The notes: a model not told the origin generated them from the letters alone. 64,000 bases of DNA from Petrolisthes cinctipes (GCA_033782935.1 JAWQEG010004762.1:1-64000), one strand, 5' to 3'. Counted from the stretch's first letter, positions 53,240 to 63,867 are shown. Program-made: numbers and translations.

Positions 53240-53930
53240 GATATCTATAAAGACATTGAACACCCTTGCCTCAACCATACACTAATTTCAAACTTTTCAC
53301 TCAAATCCTCATTTACCTGTACACATGCTTTTGCCTCACTATAAAAGGCCTCAAGCGCCTACCAACACCGTAAATCCTTAGCACATCTGCCATAGCTCTC
53401 TTATTAACCCTATTCATATGTCTTTTCCTGGTGCTCTAGGTCCATAAAAGCAGTACACAGCTTCCTACCCTTTCCACTACATTTTCCACTGTTGATTTTA
53501 ATGCAAATATCTGGTCCACACATCCTCTACCCTTTCTGAACCCTCCCTGCTCCTCACTAACTTTATTCCCTGTTACTTCTATCAGTCTTTCAGTAAGATC
53601 CTTCCCATACACCTTCCCCGGTACACTAAGAAGGCTTATTTCCATATAGCTACCACACTCATCCTTACTCCCCTTCCCTTTATACAGAGGCACAATAATG
53701 GCTCTCCCCCAATCCTCTGGCACCTCTCCCTGCCTCAGAGCCAATGTGCATATAAGTAACATCCACTCTACCACTACCTCCCCCCCACACTTCAATATTT
53801 CTGCAGTTATCCCATCCACCACAGAGGTCTTGCTCATCTTCAACCTTCCTATTGCTTTCCTAACCTCTTCCCTCCCTATTTCTCCCTGTGTATCCGCGCC
53901 CGCGACACGCCCACGGGTGGAGGAGAATAC
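53240..53930 (-). pseudogene. RTE-like LINE, RT fragment in an MCM3 intron
   Basis: Minus strand 53930-53450 reads 'EIGREEVRKAIGRLKMSKTS', 'EVPEDWGRAIIVPLYKGKGS', 'LSVPGKVYGKDLTERLIEVT' and 'EEQGGFRKGRGCVDQIFALK'; the palm part continues in broken frames to about 53250 ('LEAFYSEAKACVQVN'). Motif order is that of RTE/BovB-type RTs. The 'N-Y-R-G/P' loop is changed to 'SYMEI'. Same strand as MCM3. Confidence 0.85.
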
Positions 53931-54530
53931 CGTTAGGATTGAAAGCAGTTCATACCAGTTAACCAGACATAACATTCTTCAAATTGTGTTGACTTGACAG
54001 CGTGGTAGGAACTTTCCGTGCTGAGCTCCTGATTGCTAGACTCCACCCTATAATTATTTCTATGTTATGCTCTATGCTACAATAATCACCATATTGTCAT
54101 CTTGTGTATAGAGAAAGGGCCAATATATATTTACTCATATTATTCTTATATAAGCCTGTATCCAACATGTATATACTTCAAATATAACTTTAGCATTATC
54201 AATCCCACCGTTACAATCTCTCATGTACGGTGGTTGTGGTACATGAGTGAGGAGTGAGAGGGGAAAGGTGCAGTTAATGCCTTGCCCTCAGTGAGAGAGG
54301 TCTTCCTCTCTAGTACTTATACTCGTACATATTTTTGGCACGACAGGAATAAGGTGTCTCTTATAATCTGTAATCTTGTAACCTGATATACCTCGGTAAA
54401 TAGAGACAAGTCCAAGTTTTTACTCTAAACCTTGAGTAATTCCCCTTAGTTCCCCAGACAGACTACGGGTGGTAAATTGACACCAGCCCATGTAAGTAAG
54501 TGAGAGTCCAGCAGGCATTTCCACAGGTAC
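53931..54530. other. Unassigned segment between two RTE pieces
   Basis: About 600 bp separating the RTE RT and linker pieces, so probably an insertion. It contains 'GGAGGAGAATACCGTTAGGA' and no recognised motif, poly(A) or clear target duplication. Confidence 0.35.
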
Positions 54531-54639
54531 ACCAACACAACAGTGGACGACACCAGGGATACACCTGTACACCCTGTTGTCTACCACCTGCCTCTATCCC
54601 CATGCATGTCACCACAGCCTCCCCTCCCTTCCCCTCATT

Positions 54640-55480
54640 CACCAAATGATCAAAATGCCTTTCCTACACTTCTTTCACTTCGACTCACAGTGACTCCATC
54701 CTCTCTCTTCATTCTCATGCTCCCTGACTTTCCTTCTCCCATTTCTCTTTCGACCTCCTTCCAGAATAATTTCTTGATCTCCTTAAACTTCTCACTCAGT
54801 TTCCTACCAAACTCTTCATCTGCTCTCTTTATACTCTCACTCACCATTCTAATCACCTGTTTCTTACATACATTGTATTCCCTCTTCCACCTCTTTCTCT
54901 CCTCCTCTGACACATTCCTCTGCAGTGTTCTCGTATATGCCTTCCTCTTCTTCTCTATTGCATCTTTCACTTTACCACAGCCATTTTTTTCTGACGCTGC
55001 TGGTCGGACAATTTATGCCACAATATGTCTGGTTCCAGCCTCTGTGTGAACGAGGCCTAATCCTCCTGCCACTCTCAAACTTCCTCAAACATCCATTCAG
55101 CTCCTCCCAGAATTCTCTCGTCCTCTTTCTTCCTGTGTTGCTCTTCTCATTCACTGTTGCACATACACAAAGATGCATACTTCACTAATCCAATCTTTCC
55201 TGTCATCCACTACTCTTGTCCCACATGATCTATGTTCATCAACTTTCTTCCACATCATTGGTCCCTCCCTCTTCCTTTACATTTCTCATCCATGCCTAAC
55301 CATATTGTGCCTCCTTCCATTCCCGACATAATCACACTCTCTCCTCCACTCCTCATTCTTTCACATGGGTCTCAGCGACACCCATCACATCCAATCCTCC
55401 ATTCTTAAAACATTCAACTACCTCTCACCTTTTAGTATTATCCATCATCCCATTCACAATCATAGTCACCACTCTCCTAC
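54640..55480 (-). pseudogene. RTE-like LINE, endonuclease-RT linker remnant
   Basis: Minus strand 54970-54650 is open: 'RNVSEEERKRWKREYNVCKK', 'MVSESIKRADEEFGRKLSEK', 'FKEIKKLFWKEVEREMG'. Further upstream (55170-55000) 'REFWEELNGCLRKFESGRR'. This is the charged linker between endonuclease and RT in RTE ORF2. The endonuclease itself (55200-55480) is too decayed to read. Confidence 0.75.
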
Positions 55481-55936
55481 AGGGAAGCCCAGACTCACCT
55501 CCCTACCCACAGCCACGGTTGGTCACCCACTGATGGCTGGCAAGGCCAATGCAGCGCTCATTTCCCAAGGGACGCAAGCCATCAGCATTGTCAGAAGGGT
55601 TTACAATCAGTGTTAAAAGAGGATAAAATTCTATAAAGAAATTTACAGCTTCTAAAACCGATATGTGCGGCAAGGTAATTCCAACCTCCCACACCACCTC
55701 CCTTTTTATAAAACATGATAAAAAGTGGAGGTGTGACCCGAGGTTGTCACGTGGAAACAGGGTAAGGCTTACCTAACCCATCCTGAGGTTATACTTTTCC
55801 CAATACTGACAGCTAACTACTGAACAACAACATTCACCTTAACCTCATTGGTTACAATACTGCCACTGTGCAAAGCTATAAGTTGGGTCAGGTTAGGTTA
55901 GGTCAGGTCAGGATAAACAACAAAATGTTCACTTAC

Positions 55937-56077
55937 CATCATCGTCTTTAGTTGGGTATATTGCTGATGAAGGGAAGGGGTCATATGAAGTCATGTCAGT
56001 ATAACGTCATTCAAGGGTTTTCTTAGTGGCTGGACAATAGTGTACTGACCTCACCACCTTAGGTCTTACCAACGAAC
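55937..56077 (-). CDS. Mcm3: MCM3 exon carrying an in-frame TGA
   Basis: 141 nt. Acceptor TTGAACAG before 56077; donor GTAAGT after 55937. Two bases complete the Cys codon from the previous exon, then SLVRPKVVRSVHYCPATKKT, 'LE', TGA, 'RYTDMTSYDPFPSSAIYPTK' and 'DDDG'. The family has Arg ('ERRY') where the TGA (56009-56007) stands; CGA to TGA is a CpG transition. Splice sites and phase are perfect and the rest is conserved. It is either a null allele, a duplicated decaying gene or a sequence error. Confidence 0.92.
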
Positions 56078-56249
56078 CTGTTCAACAATATAACATAAAT
56101 TAACTAAAACATTAATAATAAGGCCTATTTCATATACTGTATCAATATATACATATAGTTAATACACACACATACATACATACATACACCAGACCTTCAT
56201 CTCCACAATGGAGGTAGCCCTGTCCGGTCACACACACTCCAAACACAAA

Positions 56250-56352
56250 TGTCCAAACGTACAACTCCCCCTCCACACACACTCCATATTACAATACTCC
56301 AATCCCCATTGAAGGATACAACTCCCCCTCCACACACACTCCATATTACAAT
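56250..56352 (+). repeat. 57-bp minisatellite, left part (split by a LINE)
   Basis: Nearly two units of CCAATCCCCATTGAAGGATA + CAACTCCCCCTCCACACACA + CTCCATATTACAATACT. The array continues on the other side of the LINE at 59722. Confidence 0.9.
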
Positions 56353-59300
56353 TTTTTTTTTTTTTTTTTTTTTTACATATAGTGAGTGGAGGAAAGGAAG
56401 AAACAAATAAATAAATGGTTCCATTTGCCTATTGGCATCCTCCACTCATAAAATATTTAAAGCAACTGGATTTAAATTGCTGGGGGTTATAACTTGCTGG
56501 AAAACATTCCCTTGGAAGAGAATTCCACAGGGAAGTAGTACGGGGAGTAAATGAATTTTTGTAAGCAGTTGTCCTGCAACGTGGAGGAGTCAGTGTAAAC
56601 TCATGCGCATTCTCAGCTGCCCTAGTCCTCCGTGGGAAGACGTGAAGGGGTGGTATAATCAGGGCAAGTTCATCCGAACATTTCTTATAAAAGTATCTAT
56701 AAAATAGTGCAAGGGAAGCAACATTTCTACGTACTGATAAGGGAGGGAATTCATTAGTGATCATAGGATTATTGATCAGTCTGATAGCTCTGCTTTGAAT
56801 TTTATCTAATTGTCTTAACACCACCGATCCACAACCAGCCCACAGAGGTGAACAATATTCCATCTGGGAATGCACATGACTCTTATATATTACTGCTAAC
56901 TGCTCGTCAGTCAAATAATTACAAGCTCTGTATAAAAGTCCCATCTTCCTAGATGCAGTTTTGGCAATGGATTTTACATAGGGAGTCCAACTGAGGTTTT
57001 CATTTAAAGTTACACCAAGGAGATCAATGCTGTGGGACTTGGGAATATTTGTATTATTGAAAATAATGTGAGAATCTTGATTATCTGATCTATTTGAGAA
57101 CAGGATGTATTTAGTTTTATTTGCATTGAAAGAAACTAGGTTGTTTTGTCCCCAATCAAAGATCTTCGTTAAGTCTTCATTTAATGAAATTGAAGTGGCA
57201 AGTTTGTATTCTAAAATATTGTGTTGAGTAAAACTATCATTAAATGAGAAGGAACTGTGAATAGTTGAATCATCAGCATAGGAGTGAATTGAATTCTGAG
57301 TAACTGACAAAAGATCATTAATATGAATGAGGAACAAAGTTGGAGCCAAGACCGCTCCTTGAGGAACACCAGCATTAATGGGATGAAAGTCGGAATACAG
57401 ACCATCTACCATCACACGTAATTTTCTGTTGCTAAGATATGAATTAATTAGAGGAACAAAAGATTGAAGGCCATAATGTGGAAGCTTAGACAGTAATGAT
57501 CTGTGCCATACTCTGTCAAAGGCTTTAGATATATCAAGGCAAATTGTGTGAGTCTCTCCATGTTTATCAGTTGATTGGAATATGTTATCTGTGAAATAAC
57601 AGAGCAGATCCACAGTAGATCGTCTCTGTCTAAAGCCATATTGCTTATCATTTAGCAGATGATTTTTCTCAAGGTGTTTTACAAAGTGATTGTTAAGAAC
57701 TATTTCAAATATTTTACCGAGAGTAGACGTGATGGCAATTGGTCTGTAATTTGATGGATTTGCGGTAGCTCCTTTTTTGGGAATTGGTTGTACATTGGCT
57801 TCTTTCCAGGCGGCTGGGAAGGACGAGGTATGGAGACATACACGAAATAATTTTGAGAGAATTGGAGCTAATTCTTTTGAGCAATTTTTTAATACAGTGG
57901 GAGGAATTTCATCTGGCCCTGAAGCTTTGTCGATAGATAGATTCTCCAAAATGATCCGCACTTGTCTTGTATGAATTATTAAGGGTGGACTTTCTGGGGA
58001 GTTAAAATTCAAAATGGGAGTGTTTTGAGCAGTGTCATTGAGGTTTGAATTTGTGGCGAAGATATTGGCCAAAATATTTGCTTTACCACATGGATCACAT
58101 ATGAGATTTCCATTGCTATTCTTTAAAGGGGGAATAGATGAACCATGGTTGAAGTTAGATTTGAATGAGTTTACTGTTGACCAAAAGATCTTATTATCAT
58201 TAGGATTATTCAGTAATTTATTGACTTGTTTATGTATGAAGTTAGATTTGGCTAAATTAGTTACAGCTTTAGCATGGCATCTGACAATTTTGAAATAATT
58301 GTATGACTGAAGAGTTTTCGACTTTGTATAGGCATTATAGGCTATTGATTTTTGTTTTGTAGCTCTGGCACAGCTGTGATCAAACCATTTTGGAGAGTTA
58401 GATCTTTTTGAGTATTGTTGGTGAGGGATATATGTTTCCATTCCTATTTTTATAAAGTCAGTAATATGGTTCAGGAAGCTATCTGGGTCAGTAGAGTAAA
58501 ATGATGACCAAGGAATGTTAATTAAAAAGTCTCGGAACCCCACCCAATCTGCAGCATCATAGTGCCATTTGGTCACTCGGATGGGTTCAGAGTGGATGGG
58601 TAGGGAGGAGTGGGAACAGGAGACTGCAATGAGGCAATGGTCTGAGGATCCAAGAGGGGACTTCACTTCTACACTATATGTTTCGGGATTGGTAGTAAGA
58701 AACAGATCAAGTAGGTGCGGTCTATGTTCTGGATTATCAGGTATGCGAGTAGGGTGCTTGATTAGTTGGGTGAGATTGAATGAGTCTGCGAATAACTCGC
58801 ATTCAAGCCCAGGTTCATCAGTTCTGGCCGAATGAGTGAGCCACTCAACATTGTGGACATTAAAATCACCCAGTAAGGATATATCAGATGCAGCATTAAT
58901 GTTTAAATCAGAAAGAATGGAGGTCAGGGAATCAAAGAGGCTATTATCTGGGGAGGCATTTGGTGATCGGTAAATACAACAATAATATTTAACTGAGCCT
59001 GAAAAATTTAGCTTGTAAATTGAGTAATCAAAATCTGGTGATGTGAGATTGAAAATGTTCTCCAAGGATAATGTTGATCTAGCAAAACAGCAAACGCCTC
59101 CCTTTGATCTAAAATTAGACATTAAAATATAGCCTGGAAAGTTGTAGTTAGTCAGGTCAGAAGAGGGAGTGACCTGGCATTCAGTGAGGAAAAGAATATT
59201 AGGGGTTTCGGTTTGAAGAAGTAGGTGTATCGAGTTAATGTTGGAGTGAAGCCCCCGAATATTTGCAAACATAATTAATTCATTGTGCTGACGAGCAGTT

Positions 59301-59721
59301 GTTTTATGCATCATGGCTGGTGCTGACACAGTCGCGTGATGACGACCGGGAGGGCCCTGTGTCAAAGACCCAGCCCTGCCGGTGGTGGTCATCCGAGAAA
59401 CCACCGCGCTTGCTCTAAGAGTTGCGTCAGCCATGGTATGAAGTTTTAAAATGTGTTTGCGCTTGTATTGTTTTTCATGTTGAGTTGTGAGAAGTTGGTA
59501 TGTTAATGTCAAGGATAGGAGTGTAAGTGAATGTAGTTTGTATGGATGTGTGTGTAGTGTAAGGGATTACCTGGCTCCCCATAGATGTGTGAGGCAGAAG
59601 ATGTGTAACCAGCAACTGAGGCCTGGGGGAAAAAATGGAATCAGGTACTTCCTTGAATCTCCCATTGCCTCAGCGGTAGTACCTCCCTGGGTGGGGCTAC
59701 CTAACCCCTACTACATACCTC
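56353..59721 (-). mobile_element. Non-LTR retrotransposon (one-ORF LINE), about 3.37 kb, poly(A)-tailed
   Basis: On the minus strand: a 5' part 59721-59513, one long ORF (59512-56429), a short 3' UTR and a poly(A) tail (T run 56353-56374 on the plus strand). Inserted in a minisatellite array inside an MCM3 intron, same orientation as the gene. No separate ORF1 is visible, so it either lacks one or is 5'-truncated just upstream of ORF2. Apart from that it looks young. Confidence 0.9.
56429..59512 (-). CDS. LINE ORF2: APE endonuclease and reverse transcriptase, intact
   Basis: 1027 codons without stop or frameshift. The real start may be Met1 or Met27. Endonuclease begins at about residue 80 ('MFANIRGLHSN'), with 'LTECQV' (Glu), 'LLGDFN' at 215-218 and 'SSDHC' at 289-293. 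RT has 'KASGPDEIPP', 'ANVQPIPKKG', 'NYRPIAITS', 'CLDISKAFDRVWH', 'AGVPQGAVLAPTLF' and the catalytic 'YADD' at 745-748 (57280-57269). The C-terminus has 'MEYCSPLWAGC' and 'SLWNSLPRECFP'. Jockey/I-superfamily type; I cannot fix the clade by eye. No CCHC knuckle seen. Confidence 0.9.
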   Translation of the reverse strand: MTLTYQLLTTQHEKQYKRKHILKLHTMADATLRASAVVSRMTTTGRAGSLTQGPPGRHHATVSAPAMMHKTTARQHNELIMFANIRGLHSNINSIHLLLQTETPNILFLTECQVTPSSDLTNYNFPGYILMSNFRSKGGVCCFARSTLSLENIFNLTSPDFDYSIYKLNFSGSVKYYCCIYRSPNASPDNSLFDSLTSILSDLNINAASDISLLGDFNVHNVEWLTHSARTDEPGLECELFADSFNLTQLIKHPTRIPDNPEHRPHLLDLFLTTNPETYSVEVKSPLGSSDHCLIAVSCSHSSLPIHSEPIRVTKWHYDAADWVGFRDFLINIPWSSFYSTDPDSFLNHITDFIKIGMETYIPHQQYSKRSNSPKWFDHSCARATKQKSIAYNAYTKSKTLQSYNYFKIVRCHAKAVTNLAKSNFIHKQVNKLLNNPNDNKIFWSTVNSFKSNFNHGSSIPPLKNSNGNLICDPCGKANILANIFATNSNLNDTAQNTPILNFNSPESPPLIIHTRQVRIILENLSIDKASGPDEIPPTVLKNCSKELAPILSKLFRVCLHTSSFPAAWKEANVQPIPKKGATANPSNYRPIAITSTLGKIFEIVLNNHFVKHLEKNHLLNDKQYGFRQRRSTVDLLCYFTDNIFQSTDKHGETHTICLDISKAFDRVWHRSLLSKLPHYGLQSFVPLINSYLSNRKLRVMVDGLYSDFHPINAGVPQGAVLAPTLFLIHINDLLSVTQNSIHSYADDSTIHSSFSFNDSFTQHNILEYKLATSISLNEDLTKIFDWGQNNLVSFNANKTKYILFSNRSDNQDSHIIFNNTNIPKSHSIDLLGVTLNENLSWTPYVKSIAKTASRKMGLLYRACNYLTDEQLAVIYKSHVHSQMEYCSPLWAGCGSVVLRQLDKIQSRAIRLINNPMITNEFPPLSVRRNVASLALFYRYFYKKCSDELALIIPPLHVFPRRTRAAENAHEFTLTPPRCRTTAYKNSFTPRTTSLWNSLPRECFPASYNPQQFKSSCFKYFMSGGCQ

Positions 59722-59976
59722 AATCCCCATTGAAGGATACAACTCCCCCTCCACACACACTCCATATTACAATACTCCAATCCTCATTGAAGGATACAAC
59801 TCCCCCTCCACACACACTCCATATTACAATACCCCAATCCCCATTGAAGGATACAACTCCCCCTCCACACACACTCCATATTACAATACCCCAATCCCCA
59901 TTGAAGGATACAACTCCCCCCCCACACACACTCCATATTACAATACCCCAATCCCCATTGAAGGAGGGAGCAAACC
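59722..59976 (+). repeat. 57-bp minisatellite, right part
   Basis: Four to five units of the same 57-bp repeat as at 56250-56352, ending in GAAGGAGGGAGCAAACCCC. Confidence 0.92.
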
Positions 59977-60013
59977 CCACAGCAAAACTGCATCTCCTTG
60001 AGACTATAAGGGG

Positions 60014-60497
60014 TACAGTCTGCAAAAAAAAGTTTTGGAACCGGGGTACCCCTTTGACAGTGTGATGTAATGTTGGTACTCCTGACTGGGGAGTGTCATA
60101 CCTCCTCCACCCTCCCAGTGCCCCAGGCCACTGTCCCTCAGTGGCTCATGGGCATTCAAGGAGGGATAATGTTGTTTCACCCAGTGCTATTATTTCTGGG
60201 TATTTCACGGTTATTTTTGTTCCAAAATATTCAAACGCATTTCCTTATGTTTAATAATGAATAGTCAAATAGTAAGAGTTCTTGAACACTCAAAATTTAA
60301 TTTAAAATCAGCTAAACTTTTGATAGAAAAAAGTTGTCACTGCCGCGGCCCGCACATTATAGGCCGGGGCGAAGACGATATTCATCCCAGATGACACGAG
60401 GCACCAGCTGCCCAGTCAGTGCAGTACTAACCCTACACTGCTTACCCAGGTTAAAATTAATGTAGGGGTGGTTCCAAAACTTTGTTTGCAGACTGTA
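60014..60497. mobile_element. Mariner-like MITE, CAGTCTGCAAAAAAA ends, copy 1 (480 bp)
   Basis: TA at 60014-60015 and 60496-60497. Terminal inverted repeats CAGTCTGCAAAAAAAAGTTT + TGGAACC versus GGTTCCAAAACTTTG + TTTGCAGACTG. The same element occurs as 63316-63781 with CAGTCGGC ends. Non-coding. In MCM3 intron. Confidence 0.88.
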
Positions 60498-61029
60498 CAG
60501 CTATGTTTGCATCCATAGTGTGTATATATACACCTCGGTCTCATATAGAACGTGTTCGTATAGAACGAGCGACCAAAATATTAGCTTAAAATTATTTTAC
60601 AAAACGATTGCATCCATAGAGAACGGGTGGCGAAAATAAGTGAAGCAAATCCGAGGAGTTCTTATACAAAACGAGCGAAATCATAATGAACGTGCCAGGA
60701 AATGATATCACTGGTGTCTGTACAGTGTGGGTGAGTGTGATAACGCCACTTCTCCTGCTCCTTCCCACTACCCAGTGTTGCCAGGTGCAAGGAAATTTCT
60801 GTTTTAGGGAATATTGAAATCCACACGGGGAAATTATATAAAGATTGTTCAAAAGTAAACAGGGAAAGTCTTACCAAAAGAAATACCAAAAAGACCGTCA
60901 ATGTTCAAGAGTAAACAGGGAATTATTGAGGCATAAAGGGAAATTCTAAAGTTGAAGTTAGGGAAATTTCGTGTTTGACTCGCTCGTTTTTAGTTATTAC
61001 GAGTTAACCACCAGCTTCAACACTCAGTC

Positions 61030-61155
61030 ATGCCAGGTGGTGCATTTACAAAACGGAAGGCCATTTCCTTCGATATAAAGAAGGAAGTTATTTCTCGGAA
61101 AGAGAAAGGAGAAGGAAACACCAGCGTATGGTTAATAAAAGAAAACAAACGATGA
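61030..61155 (+). pseudogene. pogo-type transposase N-terminus, truncated
   Basis: 41 codons from ATG to TGA: MPGGAFTKRKAISFDIKKEV then ISRKEKGEGNTSVW. 'R-K-x-I-S-F-D-I-K-K-E-V-I' followed by a gap resembles the start of the Psq helix-turn-helix of Tigger/Jerky-type transposases. The remainder of the transposase is gone. Confidence 0.7.
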
Positions 61156-61159
61156 TCAC

Positions 61160-61178
61160 GCACTATCCCCCCCCCCCT
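61160..61178 (+). repeat. Short C-rich run
   Basis: CTATCCCCCCCCCCTACC in the remnant above; simple repeat. Confidence 0.6.
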
Positions 61179-61465
61179 ACCACCTCCACCACCACGGATG
61201 CCGCCGACTTGTCTCAGTCACATGAGTCACCTGCCAAAACCTTAATACGAATTGTAAAATGCAGTTTATATACATCCCTGTACAGTAGGATTAAGGCAAG
61301 AAACACCTTGAAAAGTATTTTATGTTAATTTCAGGGACAATTTTGGTGATTGATCGACCAAATGTGATTTTCCCCATAGGTTACATGTATCACATAGAAC
61401 GATTTCACATAGAACGACGTCTTCTATCGACCTATTGGACATTCTATACGAGACCGAGGTGTATA

Positions 61466-61502
61466 TATATAATATATAAATATATATATATATATATATA
61501 TC
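61466..61502 (+). repeat. (TA)n tract
   Basis: TATATATA run directly after the pogo-like element; also serves as the tail of the SINE that follows on the minus strand. Confidence 0.85.
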
Positions 61503-61785
61503 AGGCATTCATCTCCATGCTCCGGACGTAACCCTTTGCCAGGAAAATCTTTTAGAGGAGGTATTTCCTGTGCCCCTCGCTCTGTGGCTAGTACACCAAA
61601 CAGGACCCAGGTCAGTTTGGGCCATGGCTGTCTAAGCAGGAAGGCCTTAGACAGCCTACTCAGACCCCCCACCCCCTGCTCACAAGGGTGGTAACCTCTG
61701 GCAACATTGAGAGATATTTAGTGTCCCGAGCAGGACCATAGAAACTGCAGCCGGGCACTCTACCACAGTGCTAGCCACAGCCTAA
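61503..61785 (-). mobile_element. tRNA-like SINE with (TA)n tail
   Basis: The minus strand starts 'GGCTGTGGCTAGCACTGTGG' + TAGAGTGCCCGGCTGCAG, which matches an A box with a D-arm. The B box is degenerate (GGTCCTGCTC). The body continues to 'GGAGCATGGAGATGAATGCC' and runs into TA repeats. Different family from the Ala-tRNA SINE. Confidence 0.6.
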
Positions 61786-62089
61786 TAAAACTATAGAAAA
61801 AATCTATTAAAATAACAATGGTACAATATATGGTACTTAGGTCCCATGCATTCCTGAATGTGTGTTTAACACTGTATTGTACACACACCGTTTTCAACCA
61901 TACCATTACCATGTGTGTTGTGACTAGTGATCATTCCATGTGTAGTTAACCAGGAGTTGTTATGTTAACACAAAGTTCATCTCATCATTGGTTAGTGTTA
62001 GTTAATAATGCAACACACTGCCTTCATAACATAGTGGTAACCACTGTGTGTATATGTGTGTGTATGTTACAGTCAGACTGTGAAACTAA

Positions 62090-62435
62090 TTATTTCATGA
62101 AACGTCTAAATACTTGTCATCATCATTACGTTGATGTCACAACATCCTTAAGGAGCTGCAAAAATGAATATTTTTGAATGTATGTCATATTTTGTGGTAT
62201 ATCCTGTTATGGTACATACTGTGACAGTATTTTTATAAAGGATTTTTTATAATATAGTTTTATTTTCATTGTACTAGGCTTAAACAAATAGGTATTTCAT
62301 GTAATGAATTGACCAAATACAGTATTCAGTCACTTCATGAAAAGACTAAAGTTTTTACACATTTCGTGAAATGACTGAGCATATCAGTCATTCCACAGAA
62401 AAACTCAAGTGTTCAGACATTTCACGAATATGACT
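62090..62435. repeat. Cluster of TTTCRTGAAA half-palindromes
   Basis: TTTCATGAAACG (62093), CTTCATGAAAAG (62332), TTTCGTGAAATG (62361), ATTCCACAGAAA (62388) and TTTCACGAATATG (62421). The last four are spaced about 28-32 nt and each is followed by AC(T/C)(G/A/T). Origin unknown. Confidence 0.45.
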
Positions 62436-62875
62436 ATTGTCGTGGCAAACGAGTCTGACCCTTTTATTATCATACCCTGGCAACACTACATGTATACACA
62501 GCGCCCGAATTAATGCATTATTGATATGGTATAGTGTAAATAAGAATTAACAACATAATTGCTATTCAAACAGCCAATTATACTGTCAGTAATGAAGAAT
62601 ACCATCGACTACAGTTGATTTTGAGTATGAGATAACTCATACTACTGTATTTGAATTATTATTTATGAAATATATGAGGAACTTAGTACTGTGATGATTG
62701 TATCGACTCACGACTTCGTCATTATATTCAGCTTATGTAGGCAGAATGTGGATAATTCTCCGTTTATTTAGTTTACAAAAAGAAACAGGATCTAACACTT
62801 GGTGAAAAAAAAAAGGACATGTGATATTTATATAATTATGGTATTTCTATGGTAATTATATTAGAGTCTACTCAC

Positions 62876-63084
62876 ACTTGGTAACAATGCCTTCTACACA
62901 CACCAGATTACCAAGGTGTCTGGCATTGAGTGTTCTTGGTGAAACATGTTTACTCCCTAAGCTTCCTTCAAAACCAACAAACAGTTCCTCTTGTGTCTTG
63001 GCATAGTTAGTGGCCACGGATGAAACGTATTCCTTCAGGGCTCGGTGAAAGGCTGGAAGCTCTTCATGTGCTGCATTTAGAAGC
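62876..63084 (-). CDS. Mcm3: MCM3 exon (N-terminal domain, '[19 protein letters not shown]...')
   Basis: 209 nt. Acceptor TTGTTCCAG before 63084; donor GTGAGT after 62876. One base completes a codon from an exon outside the window; then [20 protein letters not shown], '[20 protein letters not shown]', [20 protein letters not shown] and 'CVEGIVTK' plus the first base of Cys. This is the MCM3 N-terminal A-domain and the beginning of the OB fold. Phase joins exactly to 56077. The true N-terminus lies to the right of the window. Confidence 0.95.
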
Positions 63085-63109
63085 CTGGAACAATTGAAAA
63101 GAAAAAATA

Positions 63110-63315
63110 ACATATACTGTATAATATTCCTTTGAAAGCCACATTTAAAAAGTGACATGTATTCCTTTAGGGCTCGGTGAAAGGCTACAAGAATTCAAGA
63201 AGTTACATATATTCCTTTGAAAGACACATTACAAAAGTTACGTATATTCCTTTGTAAGCTGCATTTAGAAGCATGCAAGAAAAAAATTAAAAGTTACATT
63301 TATTCCTTTGTAACG
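63110..63315 (-). repeat. Degenerate tandem copies of the MCM3 exon edge and intron
   Basis: Units of 'TTACATATATTCCTTTG(A/T)AAG' + CTGCATTTAGAAG. The unit at 63161-63190 holds 'CCTTTAGGGCTCGGTGAAAG', which is coding sequence of the exon at 63084-62876. The array continues at 63782-64000 beyond the MITE. Confidence 0.72.
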
Positions 63316-63781
63316 TACAGTCGGCAAAAAAAGTTTAGTTACCATCCTTTTAACAGTGTGATGTAATGATGGTAGGCCTGGTGTGACGCGAGTGTCTTAT
63401 ATATATACCTCCGTCACCCTCAGTGCTCCTCAGTGTCTATTGGGCAGGGGAGTAGGAATGACGTTCTTTACCCAGTGCTACTTTTTCTGGGTATTTCACG
63501 GTTATTCTTGTTCTAAAATATTCACACACATTTCTTTATGTTTAATAATGAATAGTTAAATAGCAAGAGTTCTTGAACACTCAAAATTTAATTTAAAATC
63601 AGCTAGCTAAACTATTGATATAAAAAAGTTGTCACTGACGCAGCCCGAGTATTATAGGCCGGGTGAAGACAATACCAGTCTCGGATGACGAGGCAACACC
63701 TGCCCAGTAGGCCGAGTACCAATCTTACCAAGGTTATGATTAATGTAGGGGTGGTAACGAAACTTTTTTTTGCCGACTATA
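63316..63781. mobile_element. Mariner-like MITE, CAGTCGGCAAAAAAA ends, copy 2
   Basis: TA-bordered, 462 bp, aligned along its whole length with 60016-60495 ('GTATTTCACGGTTATT', 'AATAATGAATAGT', 'GTTCTTGAACACTCAAAATT', 'GTCACTG(C/A)CGC(G/A)GCCCG'). The ends have CAGTCGGC instead of CAGTCTGC. Inserted within the exon-edge repeat array. Confidence 0.88.
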
Positions 63782-63815
63782 CATTAAAAAAAGTTACATA
63801 CTGTATATATTCCTT

Positions 63816-63839
63816 AAAAAAAAAAAAAAAAAAAAAAAA
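63816..63839 (+). repeat. A-run
   Basis: About 24 A residues within the repeat array; simple repeat. Confidence 0.9.
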
Positions 63840-63867
63840 CTTGTAAGCCACATTTAAAAGGTGACGC

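Larger units (their letters stand above)
60529..61464. mobile_element. pogo/Tigger-like DNA transposon remnant 2
   Basis: Ends TACACCTCGGTCTCATATAG + AACG and TTCTATACGAGACCGAGGTG + TA, inverted and TA-bordered. Internal repeats of 'ATAGAACGA' near both ends. About 0.93 kb with a transposase start codon and N-terminal codons at 61030. Confidence 0.82.
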
